The notes: generated from the sequence alone by a model not told the origin. A stretch of 64,000 bases of DNA from Zoroaster sp. YZ-2022 (GCA_029582265.1 CM055823.1:8416020-8480019); one strand, 5' to 3'. Positions 10,339 to 21,860 are shown, counted from the first letter of the stretch. Program-made: numbers and translations.

Positions 10339-11150
10339 GATGAATTTAAAAAAGTGTCCTTTTGAGGATTTTGGAGGATATGGGGTAGTTAGGGTTAAGT
10401 ACAAATAATGATTAATTATAACATTGCATGATCATTCTATCTAGTTCACTAAGTGCAATTTTATGAATTATTGGAGAAGTGGACATTTCCCCTAAGATCA
10501 CTACAATAAAATTAATAAATTGCTGTTCCACAGTGCAGATTCACCTCAGTTATTTTTACATGACCAAATGTGACAGTCTGTGAAAATGAATCACAAGTCG
10601 CAAATTTGAAAAATTGTGATTGCTTATGTAGGTTATATATTTTATTGATTAAAATTGACATAAATTTCAATCAATAAAATATTAAACTCAATGATTTTTT
10701 TTGTGAGTAAAGGTCGTTTCATTTCTATCATTTGTTTTCTTTTTGAATGGGACCTCAAACAAATACCAAACACCTCTAACAAATACCAAATTAAATCTGA
10801 TGGTGTACTCTTTCGAACCACATAGAAATCTCAATTTTTTCAAATTTGCAACTTGAGTGACTCATTTAACAGAGCGGGTCACAAATAAACTATAATATTG
10901 GCAATGATGGCAAAACTATTCCCTAAGAATTTGTTTACCTCTTTGAATAAATAAATAAATATATATCAAATAAATCAAACTGTGAATGTTTCCAGCTTAT
11001 TATGTTGTGTTGTTTACAAGAAAATAGTAAAAATTACCTTCAGATATTTTCTTCTCGTACGAATGTGGATTTCAGGATCAAGTACTCTTTCCTAAATTTA
11101 AACTAAAAATAGTCTTTTCTTAAAAATGAAAGAACCTCAGAGAAAAATAT
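10339..11150. other. AT-rich non-coding stretch
   Basis: There is no gene or clear repeat. A short inverted pair at about 10635-10685 (TTTTATTGATTAAAATTGAC against AATTTCAATCAATAAAAT) could form a hairpin. Confidence 0.4.
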
Positions 11151-11154
11151 ATTT

Positions 11155-11530
11155 CTATCGCCGCACCACCTGTATCGCCGCACCACCTGTATCGCCGCAC
11201 CACCTGTATCGCCGCACCAACTGTATCGCCGCACCACCCGTATCGCCGCACCACCTGTATCGCCGCACCACCTGTATCGCCGCACCTCACATATCGCCGC
11301 ACCACCTGTATCGCCGCACCACCTGTATCGCCGCACCTCCTGTATCGCCGCACCACCTGTATCGCCGCACCACCTGTATCGCCGCACCGCCTGTATCGCC
11401 GCACCACCTGTATCGCCGCACCACCTGTATCGCCGCGCCACCCGTATCACCGCGCCGCCCGAATCGCCGCATCACCCGAATCGCCGCGCCACCCGAATCG
11501 TCGCATCACCGAATTGTCGCTAAACCCAAA
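11155..11530. repeat. 17-bp minisatellite (ATCGCCGCACCACCTGT)n
   Basis: About 20 units of ATCGCCGCACCACCTGT run from 11155, then decay toward 11530 (ATCGCCGCATCACCCGA and similar). A 17-bp period cycles through all three frames, so several frames are open on both strands; none is a credible gene. It is strikingly GC-rich against its surroundings. Confidence 0.92.
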
Positions 11531-12048
11531 TCGTCACCGAATTGGAATCAGCGCAATATTTTTAAGGATCCCACTTCCTGTGAGATTACTTGCAATGGTG
11601 TACTTAAAAAAATATAATAACTTAGGCCTACTTTACATCACTTACAATCTTATTTACATAAAATATGAAACTCAACATGGATTATACTTCCAGTCTGTCT
11701 CAGCTGTTGAAGACTCGGATGTTACTTCTTCAAACAAAACAGCAAGGGTGGTAAGCCTTGGGAAGGTTGGTCTGCAAACTCCATCAGCTAATAATTGTTA
11801 TAAAAAGATTAGGAATGGAAACCAATAATTCAAGTTTATATTGCAGATCAAGATAATAGGTTAGCAAAATGTGATTTTCACATCTGCTGCTGAACTGAAT
11901 TCATTTACTTGTGGTCCCCAGTAGAAGCCCACAGTTTTTTTTAGAGATACACATTTTTTTTTAAATGGTCTAAATTTTGACCAAGTGTTATTTAAAAAAA
12001 AAAATACATTTTTTAGTGACCTTGCGTACATCTTTGATCTGTGACTTA
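11531..12048. other. Non-coding stretch without recognisable feature
   Basis: AT-rich, with A/T homopolymer runs around 11940-12015. The only open frame (11514-11828) overlaps the minisatellite's decayed edge and has no family signature. Confidence 0.35.
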
Positions 12049-13087
12049 AGGCCCTGTCACAAGAAACCGAATTGCAAGAACGTTCGTAAACCGTACTGAT
12101 TTATGTGGAATCGGTATTGATAAGGTGTGATCGGTAAGTGGTCGTTTCTCTGTCGTTACTGATAAGTTATTGACACTGGCTGTCTCGGGGTTATAAGGAC
12201 AGCACGGAATTGCTGAAATTTTTTTTTAAACATGTTCAAAAATTGCCACCGAACTGGAGGACGTTAACGGGTCGTTACTTGCACGCTATCAGCTCGGTAT
12301 TGGATCTCTTTTGCCGTTTATAAGCCGTTACTGATACGGCAAGGTTTGATATCAGCGTACCAGTACCGGATCACGAACGATTGGATAGCGTTCTGATACA
12401 GAGCCGATACCGCACTTCACCTTGCCTTCCCCGTTCGCTCCGTTCCACAACGTCGTAAACTTATAACTACCGTGTATCTACCGTCTATCACGCACTAATC
12501 ACGACCGTTCTCCGAACAATCCGTGCATGACACACATGTAGTATAAATATGATCAAATTTTTGTCCACATATCCCTCATCTGCGACCACCAGCCCTTCAA
12601 ATGAGTTCCAGTGTAGCCCAACCCTGTCCCTTCTCCTCCCACCTGGCAGCTTTCATCTGGGTATTCTTATAATTGGACTGAGATGGTTCCACAAAAACTC
12701 CTCTTGCTCGATCCACCAATCAGCTTCTGTCTCATCATTAGCCTTCACCTGGTAGCTGATTTTAGCCTTCCTCTTCGTGCTCTTGGACTGTGAAGCAGCT
12801 GGCTCAGCCATCCTCAACCTCCAACTCAGCTTCAGCCTGCACCTCCTCTTCTCTTGCTGGAGAACTGCTGCTGCTGCTAGTCCCCCGTGAATGGCAGGCT
12901 CATCATGGCCAACAGCACCCCTACCACGACCACGAGCAGCAATAACACGACCTCTACCACGAGCAGCAGCACTGACGACCAGCACGACGACCACCACGGG
13001 GAGGAGGACATCGTGGACATCAGCTGTTATTACATCTGCAGCTTCAGGGGCGGGAGATTCAAACGCCCCAGCCCCCACCGACCAACC
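12049..13087 (-). mobile_element. Probable PIF/Harbinger-like transposon end, cut by gap
   Basis: At 12046-12063 the sequence TTA|AGGCCCTGTCACAAG resembles the terminus of 3-bp (TTA/TAA) target-duplicating elements such as PIF/Harbinger. Positions 12060-12530 are packed with short subterminal words (CCGTTACTGATA, CGGTATTG, GATCGGTAAG and inversions). Behind them lies a minus-strand Myb/SANT- or MADF-like frame (12653-12811). The second terminus would lie in or beyond the N gap, so the assignment is tentative. Confidence 0.4.
12653..12811 (-). pseudogene. Myb/SANT- or MADF-like fragment of a transposon
   Basis: On the minus strand an ATG near 12811 opens MAEPAASQSKSTKRKAKISY, followed by ADWWIEQEEFLWNHLSP. 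This is a basic leader and then a W/F-rich helix, as in the DNA-binding accessory protein of Harbinger-type transposons. A different frame downstream reads LKGWWSQMRDMWTKI, which would fit the next helix after a frameshift. The upstream part (12812-13078, on the gap side) is low-complexity Ala/Val/Arg-rich and doubtful as coding. Family assignment rests on pattern only. Confidence 0.3.
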
Positions 13088-13587
13088 NNNNNNNNNNNNN
13101 NNNNNNNNNNNNNNNNNNNNNNNNNNNNNNNNNNNNNNNNNNNNNNNNNNNNNNNNNNNNNNNNNNNNNNNNNNNNNNNNNNNNNNNNNNNNNNNNNNNN
13201 NNNNNNNNNNNNNNNNNNNNNNNNNNNNNNNNNNNNNNNNNNNNNNNNNNNNNNNNNNNNNNNNNNNNNNNNNNNNNNNNNNNNNNNNNNNNNNNNNNNN
13301 NNNNNNNNNNNNNNNNNNNNNNNNNNNNNNNNNNNNNNNNNNNNNNNNNNNNNNNNNNNNNNNNNNNNNNNNNNNNNNNNNNNNNNNNNNNNNNNNNNNN
13401 NNNNNNNNNNNNNNNNNNNNNNNNNNNNNNNNNNNNNNNNNNNNNNNNNNNNNNNNNNNNNNNNNNNNNNNNNNNNNNNNNNNNNNNNNNNNNNNNNNNN
13501 NNNNNNNNNNNNNNNNNNNNNNNNNNNNNNNNNNNNNNNNNNNNNNNNNNNNNNNNNNNNNNNNNNNNNNNNNNNNNNNNNNNNNNN
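13088..13587. other. Assembly gap, 500 N
   Basis: Exactly 500 N bases, the round size of a scaffolding placeholder, so the true length is unknown. It is flanked on the right by a CT-rich microsatellite that probably caused the break. Confidence 0.99.
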
Positions 13588-13828
13588 TTTTTTCCTTTTT
13601 CTCTCTCTTTTTCTCTCTTCTCTCTCTCTATCTTCTACTCTTTCCTCTATCTTCTCTACTCTACTCTACTCTACTCTACTCTTCTACTCTACTCTACTCT
13701 TCTGTTCTCACTCTTCTTTTCTCTACTCTTCACTCTCTTCTACTCTACTTCACTCTTCTACCTCTCTACTCCTACCTCACTCACTTAGCTCTACTCTCTA
13801 CTCTCTCCCCTTCTCTCCTGTACTGCTA
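13588..13828. repeat. CT-rich microsatellite (CTCTA/CTTCT)n
   Basis: A pure pyrimidine-biased tract with CTCTACTCTACT-type pentamers. The Leu/Ser-rich open frames running through it and the gap are artefacts. Confidence 0.95.
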
Positions 13829-14601
13829 GTTCAATAACTACAGTCAGTATTGAATATAAGAATAGATTTTTCTCTTATAAGTGTCATTTCTTCATCTGGT
13901 AGCACCCCTCTTTTCCAGTGTTACAATATCATGGTTATGAAAAGAAATCTTTTATTTGACAAAATAAAATGTTAACAGAATTTTTACACATTTCAAAGTT
14001 TTAAAGTACTTTTTGCAAAAATTTTAACCACCTTCCATTTTATTTGTCTTTCATAAATATTGATTAAAAGTTTTGAGAGCTTCTCCAAATTATACCATTT
14101 TATTTTAAAAATCTAAAACAATATTTTTATTTTCAAGGTTAAAAACAATTTTACAACCATCTGGAATAAGATGAAACTTTATTAAACTGTTGTTCTTCTT
14201 GCTAGGGCAATTTTTTCTGTGTCCCCCATAACCTTTAACAGTTTGCGGGGGGGGGGAGTCATTATACCATCATCAATTTTTTGATGACCACAATTCTGTG
14301 CATCTCCAAAAAACGGCGCTCAAGACGTCCACGCATATGATCATGCATTGAAATTCAGCATTTTACAAGAGAATCCTTCACTGAAACATCAAACTGCTAA
14401 TTTCATTTGTAAGTTACTGTCCAGTTGATTATATAACCTTAGGTGCATCATTTACGGTAAATTGAGGATATCTTTTTTCTCGCAAACATAGTTCAATTAT
14501 AACTGCATTCGATCCTAGTGGATTAATTATTTAAGTTAAAAAACTTTAAATTTTAACATTAAAAAGTTTAATTTATGTGGAAATTCTTACCAAATCCAAT
14601 T
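13829..14601. other. AT-rich non-coding stretch
   Basis: No gene is seen. A poly-G run lies at about 14246-14256. It ends at the target duplication of the hAT-like element. Confidence 0.4.
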
Positions 14602-15857
14602 ACTTATACTAGGCCTAGGCGAATAGTGAAATTTACTATTCGATTAATCGCGCGGCAACATTTTTGCGAATATTCGACTATTCGCAAATAGTTGGAAAAC
14701 AATTTTCCCGCGGAAAACATGTGCTTTGAAAGAAATTTTGGCCTACTTAAGCTTCAGACATAAACAAATACATTGAGGTTTTGAATGCCTGTTATTGTTT
14801 CCTCTTTATTTCTTGCAAAATTGTACTCGAAATAATAGAATTTGTAAGTGAAAATCCAATGGTCGTCCAATTAAACATGCTGACATGTAAACAGCGTGTT
14901 CGGTGGAGGAGTGTACACGAAAGTTGGATTATAACTTATTATTCCCTGGACCACACTTTTCACTACAAACAATAAAGTATCGGGTGGAAAATATGTGCTC
15001 TGCAGTTTTGGCAGCGTATCGGCCAAAAATCTTTGCGTATCAGTCCGATACGCTAGTTTGTATGTGGGGAGAACTACACATGTTGGCCAAGGCAAAGTAA
15101 TTTATTCTTCTTCATACACAATACAACATATTACATTTACTCTCAAGTGTTTTAAACAATCGGCCATCTCACGAACTGAACTGGCGAGACTCTTACATGC
15201 CTTTGATGTTATCAGCCTTCAGCAGGTAACAGTCGCTGTAGTCATAGCCAGCCAGCCACGTCGGCTTCCTCAAAGGCATTAACCCCCTTTACCCACAAGT
15301 ACTATACGCGAATACGACAATGCATACCACTACAGTGCCTAGACAAAACAGTGTAATTGGCAGTGTTACTCGCGAATAGTATTCGCGAATAGTAGTCACG
15401 TATAGTTAGCAAACGGTTCACGACCGCAAGTTATGCAGTGCAAAGGCAATACATTATTGCAGGTACATGTAACAGTCGCTGCAGTCACACCCAGCCAGCC
15501 AGCCACGTCGGCTGGAGTACTATTCACGAATACAACAAAGCTAATTATCACTACCAACAGTGCCTAGACAAAACGGTGTAATTGGCAGTGTTACTCACGA
15601 ATTGTAGTCACGAATAGTTGGCAAACAGTTCACAACCGGGAAGTTATGCAGTGCAAAGGCAATACATTGTAACTTGCAATTAATCGCGAATGGTCATTAT
15701 TCGCGAATAGTCATTATTCGCTAATTGTTGCAGGTATTCGCGCCAGCCCGATTAATCGAATAGTTCAAAATCCGTGAATACGAGTACGATTAGCAACAAC
15801 TATTCGCAAATATTTGAATAATCAAACTACATGTATTCGCCCAGGCCTAACTTATAC
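14602..15857. mobile_element. Non-autonomous hAT-like element with 8-bp TSD
   Basis: The element spans 14610-15849 (1240 bp). Its ends are TAGGCCTAGGCGAATA and, inverted, TAGGCCTGGGCGAATA. It is flanked by an exact 8-bp direct repeat ACTTATAC (14602-14609 and 15850-15857), the target-duplication length of hAT transposons. The interior is full of ATTCGCGAATAGT-like words in both orientations, concentrated near the ends, and holds an internal direct duplication (about 15220-15450 against 15470-15680, sharing GTGCCTAGACAAAAC and TGTAATTGGCAGTGTTACTC). No transposase frame is visible. Confidence 0.87.
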
Positions 15858-15997
15858 TCTGTATCTGATGATAGTCATGCATGTAGCAAAAAACAATGAT
15901 ATTATGTAATCGGGCGGAAACTTGAATGATTACAAATTGTTGGTCGTTTTTGATGGCAAATTTCCATTTCCATTTTACTAAACCGTTCACACACATA

Positions 15998-16376
15998 ACT
16001 AATGTATATGCCATTGTCGAGCGGTTTTGTGCATCGGATTTGTGTTCTGATGGCTGAGTCGTCAGAATGTGGGTTCGAATCCCAACCGCGACCATGGTGC
16101 AAGACACTTTACCATAATTGCTTCTCTCCACCCAGGAGTAAATGGGTACCTGTGAGGGCAGAGTAATTGGTTGTTGTGTTTGATTAGCCCTATACAAATG
16201 TATGTGCTGTAATGGCAGCAATTGAGCTGTATACTCCTCAGGGAGCTGAGATGGTTTCAGGAATGATTTATGAGCCTGATGAGCAGGGGTAATAATCTAA
16301 TGCGTCTTGAGCACCAGTTTGGTGGATACGTGCGCCATATACATGTAAGTCCACATTATTATTATTGTGATGCAAC
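15998..16376 (+). mobile_element. tRNA-derived SINE, second copy
   Basis: The A-box-like TTGTCGAGCGG and B box GGTTCGAATCC are followed by the same CTTCTCTCCACCCAGGAG and AATGGCAGCAATTGAGCTG body as the SINE at 5226. The tail is the GCGTCTTGAGCACCAG, TTTGGTGGATACGTGCG, (ATT)n type. The head is slightly shortened at its 5' end. Confidence 0.88.
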
Positions 16377-17878
16377 AGCAGTTTGTATTTTCTACCCTTT
16401 TATATAATGGTACATGTATAACCTTGGTGAGGGATTTGCTGGTTTCGTGCACGATTAGGCGATGCCGCAGCACGCAGCCAGTGAGCACCAGTTTTGGAGC
16501 AGAGCAGCATGCGCGCATTGCATTGTATGTATAATTATTTGGGGTCAGTTGCCGTGAAATTGTAGAGAGTATAGTTCAATAGAGTTACATGTAGCTAGCT
16601 CGCAGAGTCGTAAAAAGTCATAAAAGAGACTGTGTTCAAGTCATACATGTATAAGCCCGAGGGTATGGCGCTACATGTATATAGGTGGTAAGTCCAGGAG
16701 CATTGTATATTGTGCATGTGTTGTACTTAATACTTTGTAAGGTGGCTTACTGTTGAGGAATTTCTGGGTTTTCCTGTGTGCTGTGCATCCGTTGCGCGTG
16801 TTTTTGAGGTGTCATGAGGGGCTAGGTGTCATCTCACTGGGGTTTGTGTATCAGTTCTCAGTTAAAAAATTATTCTATCGATTGTTGGTGGTACAGAAAG
16901 CGAAAACTATCTTTAAAATCCACTTTTATGATGGTTTCGGACTTTATTTCCCTTCTAAAAAAATCCTCCCTTTCAGAAAATGGAAGGATCCTATTATAGT
17001 TGCCACTGTGCATGTACAATGACCGTGTTGGTCACTTATTGGGGAGTTTACAAGATCAGACTGACATGACTGAGGAAGTCATCGTACATGTACATGTATA
17101 CCAAAAATGCCTGATTTTTCATGAAATAAATATCCTGGAATAATTTGTACATGTATACATGTATGTCCATCATCATCCATATACACGTATGTTCTCCACC
17201 TTCCTAGGTAGGTAAGATTACTTTATTGGTTATATTGAATGAGAAAAAGTGGCGGTCGGATACGACATTCTACCCTTAAGTTCCCCTCCATTGTGAGGTG
17301 CATTAGTGGTGTGCCAGTGACCCCTCATCGAGGTGCCATAGATTTTCATGTTAGTCATAAGGATTTGCTGTATTGATTATTGTTATTCTTGTGATTTGAG
17401 GGCTCGGTCACCTCCAGGTGAGGTGCCTTATTGTTTGCGAATAGACAGTCATATTTGTTATATAAATACACAACTTGTACCTTAGTGATCTTTTTCATAG
17501 GGTGGTCTCAGAGCAATTGTATTCATTCATTGGGACGGTATACTGCTATCCCAACGGATACGTTCCTAACCGCTCGGGGACTTTTCCGGTCAGAGGCCGA
17601 CCACATGAGAATTCCTCCCTAGGGGTGTTGTCACAATATCCAATTTTGCAATATTGTTTGTTTTCCAGTGTGTTCTGTCTGTCCCGAGTCATACTTTTCG
17701 AAACGTCTTTAACTATCCTCACTACCGGTTATTTTCAGAACCACACCAATTCTTCCAAGAAGAAATTATTACACATGGTGTCCCCATAAACCTAATCTTT
17801 TAATATCCAATCCATCATGCAAAGCTTCAAATCAAATTTAACTTATGGATGTATATAATATCTGTTTTGTTTTTACAG
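16377..17878. other. Long non-coding stretch upstream of the NLR locus
   Basis: Short ATG frames (for example 16753-17022 and 17475-17789) show no recognisable domain. ACATGTACATGTA words are frequent. A first, start-codon exon of the SAM-NLR gene could lie here or further upstream, but none with a phase-1 donor could be identified with confidence. Confidence 0.35.
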
Positions 17879-18240
17879 AAGTAATGTCTGCCACAGGTTA
17901 TCAGTCAAGTCCTGCGATATACAACCCAGCATTAAAAGCACACTACGGCCCGACAGGTAGCTATATGAACATAAATCTTTGGGTGGATGATGATGAAAGG
18001 CACATCGAACACATTTATACCAAATTGCAGTTTGCAAAAAGTGTCCATATTAAGATAGAACACAGAAAGAGCGAGAGAAGTTGAATTTTTATATTGAGTA
18101 TGAAAAGATATTTCTCATTGAGGGCGGTCTCGTTAAGCGCCTTATTTCCTGTGGCAAAGGGGGTGTAGGGAAGATTGCCTGTGACTGGGCTGTTTGTTCC
18201 ATTGGTGTTATTTTAACATCGCATTTTTTGCAGAGTTAGG
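17879..18240 (+). pseudogene. NLR exon relic (NACHT N-terminal part, truncated)
   Basis: An acceptor TTTTTACAG|AA (phase 1) opens a frame reading LKAHYGPTGSYMNIN, LWVDDDE and IYTKLQFAKS. It is colinear with the start of the intact exon at 25733 (LKAHYRTTSSYVNIN, PWVDDDD, IYTKLQLEKS). A stop at about 18082 and a frame change follow. The next frame reads IEYEKIFLIEGGLVKRLI, CGKGGVGKIACDWAV: the Walker A is present but the six residues STFFDK after GKGGVGK are deleted, so it could not bind nucleotide normally. Similarity to the intact exon ends at GACTGGGCTGTT (about 18184), where the tandem duplication begins. Confidence 0.82.
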
Positions 18241-18905
18241 ACTAGGGCTATACGCTGGCATTCATAATTGGCCAATATGAACACCATGAAACATTAAAGT
18301 TGACATCATTAGTGTTATTGTCAAATTCAGAAAAACCCTGTTCTCTGAGGTAAACCTCTCGTAAGTTTACATCTATTTGGAGAAATGTTTTACTGTAATT
18401 TTAGATACAAAAAATGTATGTTGTTTAGTGGCATTACCTCTATGAAAAGGGACATGTTAATAATTTATAATTTGCTCAGAATACTTCTTGAAGGAATGCT
18501 GTACCAGAAAACTACGGAAGCACATTCATGCCAGTCTCGTTACGGTCGATCATACGAAGTTCCTGAGTTGGGTCGAGCTGGTTTCATTTCAAACATTCTG
18601 TTATCAAAATGATTTCTGTATCAAAATAACCTTGGTTACCATTGGAAACTGTACAATATAACTATTTGAAAACTATAATGAGTAAATAAAAGCCAAAGAA
18701 GTGTGAATTGTGAGAAACAATTGTAATAAACACAACATTAGGAAATTGCCACCAGTGAATTTAATGAAAATTTGTTAAATCAAAAGACATGGCTTTTGTG
18801 TGGACATGTTTCCAATATTTCGCGCATATGTATGTTGAACTTTCATTGCAAAGCCTCAAAACTGCCATTAATGAAATTTGCTTCACTTTTCTTTTTTTTG
18901 TTCAG

Positions 18906-19253
18906 AGAGAAAGATTTTGAAAGATTTTACAAAAGATGAAGTTGAGTGCTGGTTGTTGTATATTGGCGTGGATAAAACCAAAGCAAGCAAGTTCAAGCAT
19001 GAGAATGTAACAGGCGACTTATTACTAAGGTACACAAAAAGACATCTAAAGAAAGATTTTAATTTGAGCATAGGTGATCTTCGGAAAATTACGTACTCGA
19101 GAAAGGACAGCGAGAAGAACTTTCTTAAACTTACTACTATCAAGAACGCCGGGGATCCTGAAGGACAAACCCCAGAGATTACATGTAGCAACATTCCAGA
19201 TTCTGCCATCCAATTTAAAGACACTGAACAGATGGTGGAACATTCCACAGCTG
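18906..19253 (+). CDS. SAM-domain exon A of the NLR locus
   Basis: The exon is bounded by TTTTTTTTGTTCAG|AG and CTG|GTAAGTG, 348 bp (116 codons), phase 1 at both ends. The product reads FTKDEVECWLLYIGVDKTKA, SKFKHENVTGDLLLRYTKRH, LKKDFNLSIGDLRKI. This is a SAM (sterile alpha motif) fold pattern: W-L at helix 1-2, F...N..G..LL in the middle, and L..F.L..G....I at helix 5. SAM domains self-associate or pair with other SAMs. A 3' linker rich in T/E/Q follows (DPEGQTPEI). Relative to exon B it lacks 22 codons at its start but stays in frame. It may be skipped, retained, or part of an upstream paralogue. Confidence 0.78.
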
Positions 19254-19729
19254 GTAAGTGAAATTTAATGTTTGATGTTTGATTGAGCTAGGTGGTTACC
19301 ACGTTTTAAGCGCGCACGGAAATGGTACTCTCAGATTCTCTAAAACCGAGAGCACGCATGTGAGTCTTAAATAATGCATTGCGTGCGCGTATAAATTTAC
19401 ACGTACACAGAAAACGTCCACTAAAGATTGCACACCTATTCCACCACGACACAAGGTGATGTGCCTATGGTTTTAACCCTAGTCTGGCATTGTCACCGTC
19501 ACGGTGTCTAGACGTCATTTTGAATAGATGCTGTCAGTCTATAGGTTATGTATGTCTGTGGTTAAACCACCAAAAGTACAGAATATCAGCAGGTTGATAC
19601 TGGGCGCACATACGCCCAGGTTGGATTTCACCTTCGTGTACTACGGTGACTGGGCTGTTTGTTCCATTGGTGTTATTTTAACATCGCATTTTTTGCAGAG
19701 TTAGCACTAGGGCTATACACTGGCATTCA

Positions 19730-20337
19730 TACACTCCTCAAAATAAAATAAGGGTCAAAAGTATTTTTGTGAAAAATGTTGACCAAGTCAGGACATAGAA
19801 ACATTTTTAGTAAGGGTAATGGGCTAAAGGTTGCTCTGCAACATTTAAGCACTTTTCACATGGTTTGCATGTCTATTGGCTTAGAAACTGACAGATCATG
19901 TGACAAGACACAAAAATGCTGATAACAGGTTCATGATGTCGCAATCAAGTTTGGCACATCTGCTTTATTTTTCTTCAAGACTTAATGAGATTCCCCACAC
20001 ATAATCAATAGGATTCTGCACTTGATAGAGTAAAGTTAAACAGTGGGTTAACCAGCATGGAAGCTGTAGAGATGAGGGGACCCCTTGAGCCCCCTCCCTA
20101 TTTTGAAGGCTTTCCCAAACTTGATTGCGACATGAACCTGTTATCAGCATTTGTGTGTCTTGTCACATGATCTGTCAGTTTCTAAGCCAATAGACATGCA
20201 AACCATGTGAAAAGTGCTTAAAATGTTGCAGAGCAACCTTTAGCCCATTACCCTTACTAAAAATGTTTCTATGTTCTGACTTGGTCAACATTTTTCACAA
20301 AAATACTTTTGACCCTTATTTTATTTTGAGGAGTGTA
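19730..20337. mobile_element. Long-TIR Tc1/mariner-type MITE with TA target site
   Basis: The 604-bp element (19732-20335) starts CACTCCTCAAAATAAAATAA, is flanked by TA on both sides, and has near-perfect inverted arms of about 220 bp around a ~150-bp centre. The paralogous copy A keeps the uninterrupted site (GGCATTCATAATTGGCCAAT at about 18260), so insertion and TA duplication are directly visible. No transposase is encoded. It lies in the intron before SAM exon B, so pre-mRNA could form a very long hairpin. Confidence 0.9.
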
Positions 20338-21000
20338 TTTGGCCAATATGAACACCATGAAACAATAAAGTTGACATCATTAGTGTTGTTTTCAAATTCA
20401 GAAAAACCCAAGTTCACTGAGGTAAACCTCTCATAAGGTAATATCTATTGGAGAAATGTTTTACTGTAATTTTAGATAAAAAAACATGTTGTTTTAGTGG
20501 CATAACCTCTATGAAAAGGGACATGTTAATAATTTATAATTTGCTCAGAATCCTTCTTGAAGGAATGCTATAGCAGAAAACTACAGAAGCACATTCATGC
20601 CAGTCTCGTAACAAACAATTTTTTATTGTGAATATTCAGGGGTTACGGTCGATCATACGAATTCCTGAGTAGGGTCGAGCTGGTTTCATTTCAAACATTC
20701 TGTTATCAAAATGATTTCCGTATCAAACCATAAAATAACCTTGGTTACAATTGGAAACTGTACAATGATATTTGAAAACTATGAGTAAATAAAAGCCAAA
20801 GAAGTGTGAATTGTGAGAAACAATTGTAATAAACACATTAGGAAATTGCCACCAATAAATTTAATGAAAATTTGTTAAATCAAAAGACATGGCTTTTGAG
20901 TGGACGTGTTTCCAATATTTCGCGCATATATGTTGAACTTTCATTGCAAAGCCTCAAAACTGCCATTGATGAAGTTTGATTCACTTTTCATTTTTTTCAG

Positions 21001-21414
21001 AGAGAAACACACAGAAACATACCAACATTAGGGAAGAGGAAACACGATCTGCTGCCCCAAGATCAAGCAGAACACGCAAACATTTGAAAGATTGTACAAA
21101 AGATGAAGCCGAGTGCTGGTTGTTGGATAATGGCGTGTATCAAACCATAGCTAGCAAGTTCAAGCATGAGAATGTAACAGGCAGCACATTACTAATGTAT
21201 ACAGTAGAAGATATACAGAAAGATTTTGATTTGCGGAGAGGTGACCTACGGAAAATTTTGTACTCGAGACAAGACCCGGACAGGAAGTTTCTTAAACTTA
21301 CTACTATCAAGAACACCGGGGATCCTGAAGGACAAACCCCAGAGATTAGCAACATTACAGATTCTGCCATCCAATTTAATCGCACTGAACAGACGGTTGA
21401 ACATTCCACAGCCG
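21001..21414 (+). CDS. SAM-domain exon B of the NLR locus
   Basis: The exon lies between TTTTTTTCAG|AG and CCG|GTAAGTG, 414 bp (138 codons), phase 1 at both ends. It opens with a charged linker (NTQKHTNIREEETRSAAPRS), then the SAM pattern CTKDEAECWLLDNGVYQTIA, SKFKHENVTGSTLLMYTVED, IQKDFDLRRGDLRKILYSRQ. It is a close paralogue of exon A and shares the same downstream linker (TTIKN, DPEGQTPEIS). The helix-5 region is closer to consensus SAM than in exon A. It most likely supplies one SAM unit to the downstream NACHT-LRR product. Confidence 0.8.
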
Positions 21415-21860
21415 GTAAGTGAAATTTAATGTTTGATGTTTGATTGAGCTAGATGGTTACCATGTTTTAAGTGCGCACAGAAATGGTACTCTCAGATTCT
21501 CTAAAACTGAGAGCACGCATGTGAGTCTTAAATAATGCATTGCATGCACGTATAAATAAACACATATACAAAACGTCCAATAAAGATTGCATACTATTCC
21601 ACCACGACACAAGGTGATTTGCCTATGGTTTTAACCCTAGTCTGGCATTGTCACCGTCACGGTGTCTTGATGTCATTTTGAATAGATATTGTCAGTCTAT
21701 AGGTTATATATGTCTGTGGATAGCACTAGTCAGCTGCTGTCACCGTTACGGTGTCCAGAAGTCATTTTGAATAGTTGCTGTCAGTCTATAGGTATATGTA
21801 CATGTATGTCTGTGGTTACACCACCAAAAGTACAGAATATCACCAGGTACTACGGTGACG

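Larger units (their letters stand above)
18184..21860 (+). repeat. Tandem duplication carrying the SAM exons A and B
   Basis: Copy A is about 18184-19648 and copy B about 19649-21860. Both start with TGACTGGGCTGTTTGTTCCA, pass through shared intron sequence (AACACCATGAAACA, CTTCTTGAAGGAATGCT), contain one SAM exon each, and end near TACTACGGTGAC. Copy B is longer because of a 608-bp long-TIR insertion (19730-20337), 66 extra coding bases in its exon, and a small internal duplication near 21640-21800. Confidence 0.88.

Noticed and set aside
12887..13837. Frames running through the first N gap
   Set aside because: Ns are translated as X; the downstream part is a CT microsatellite.
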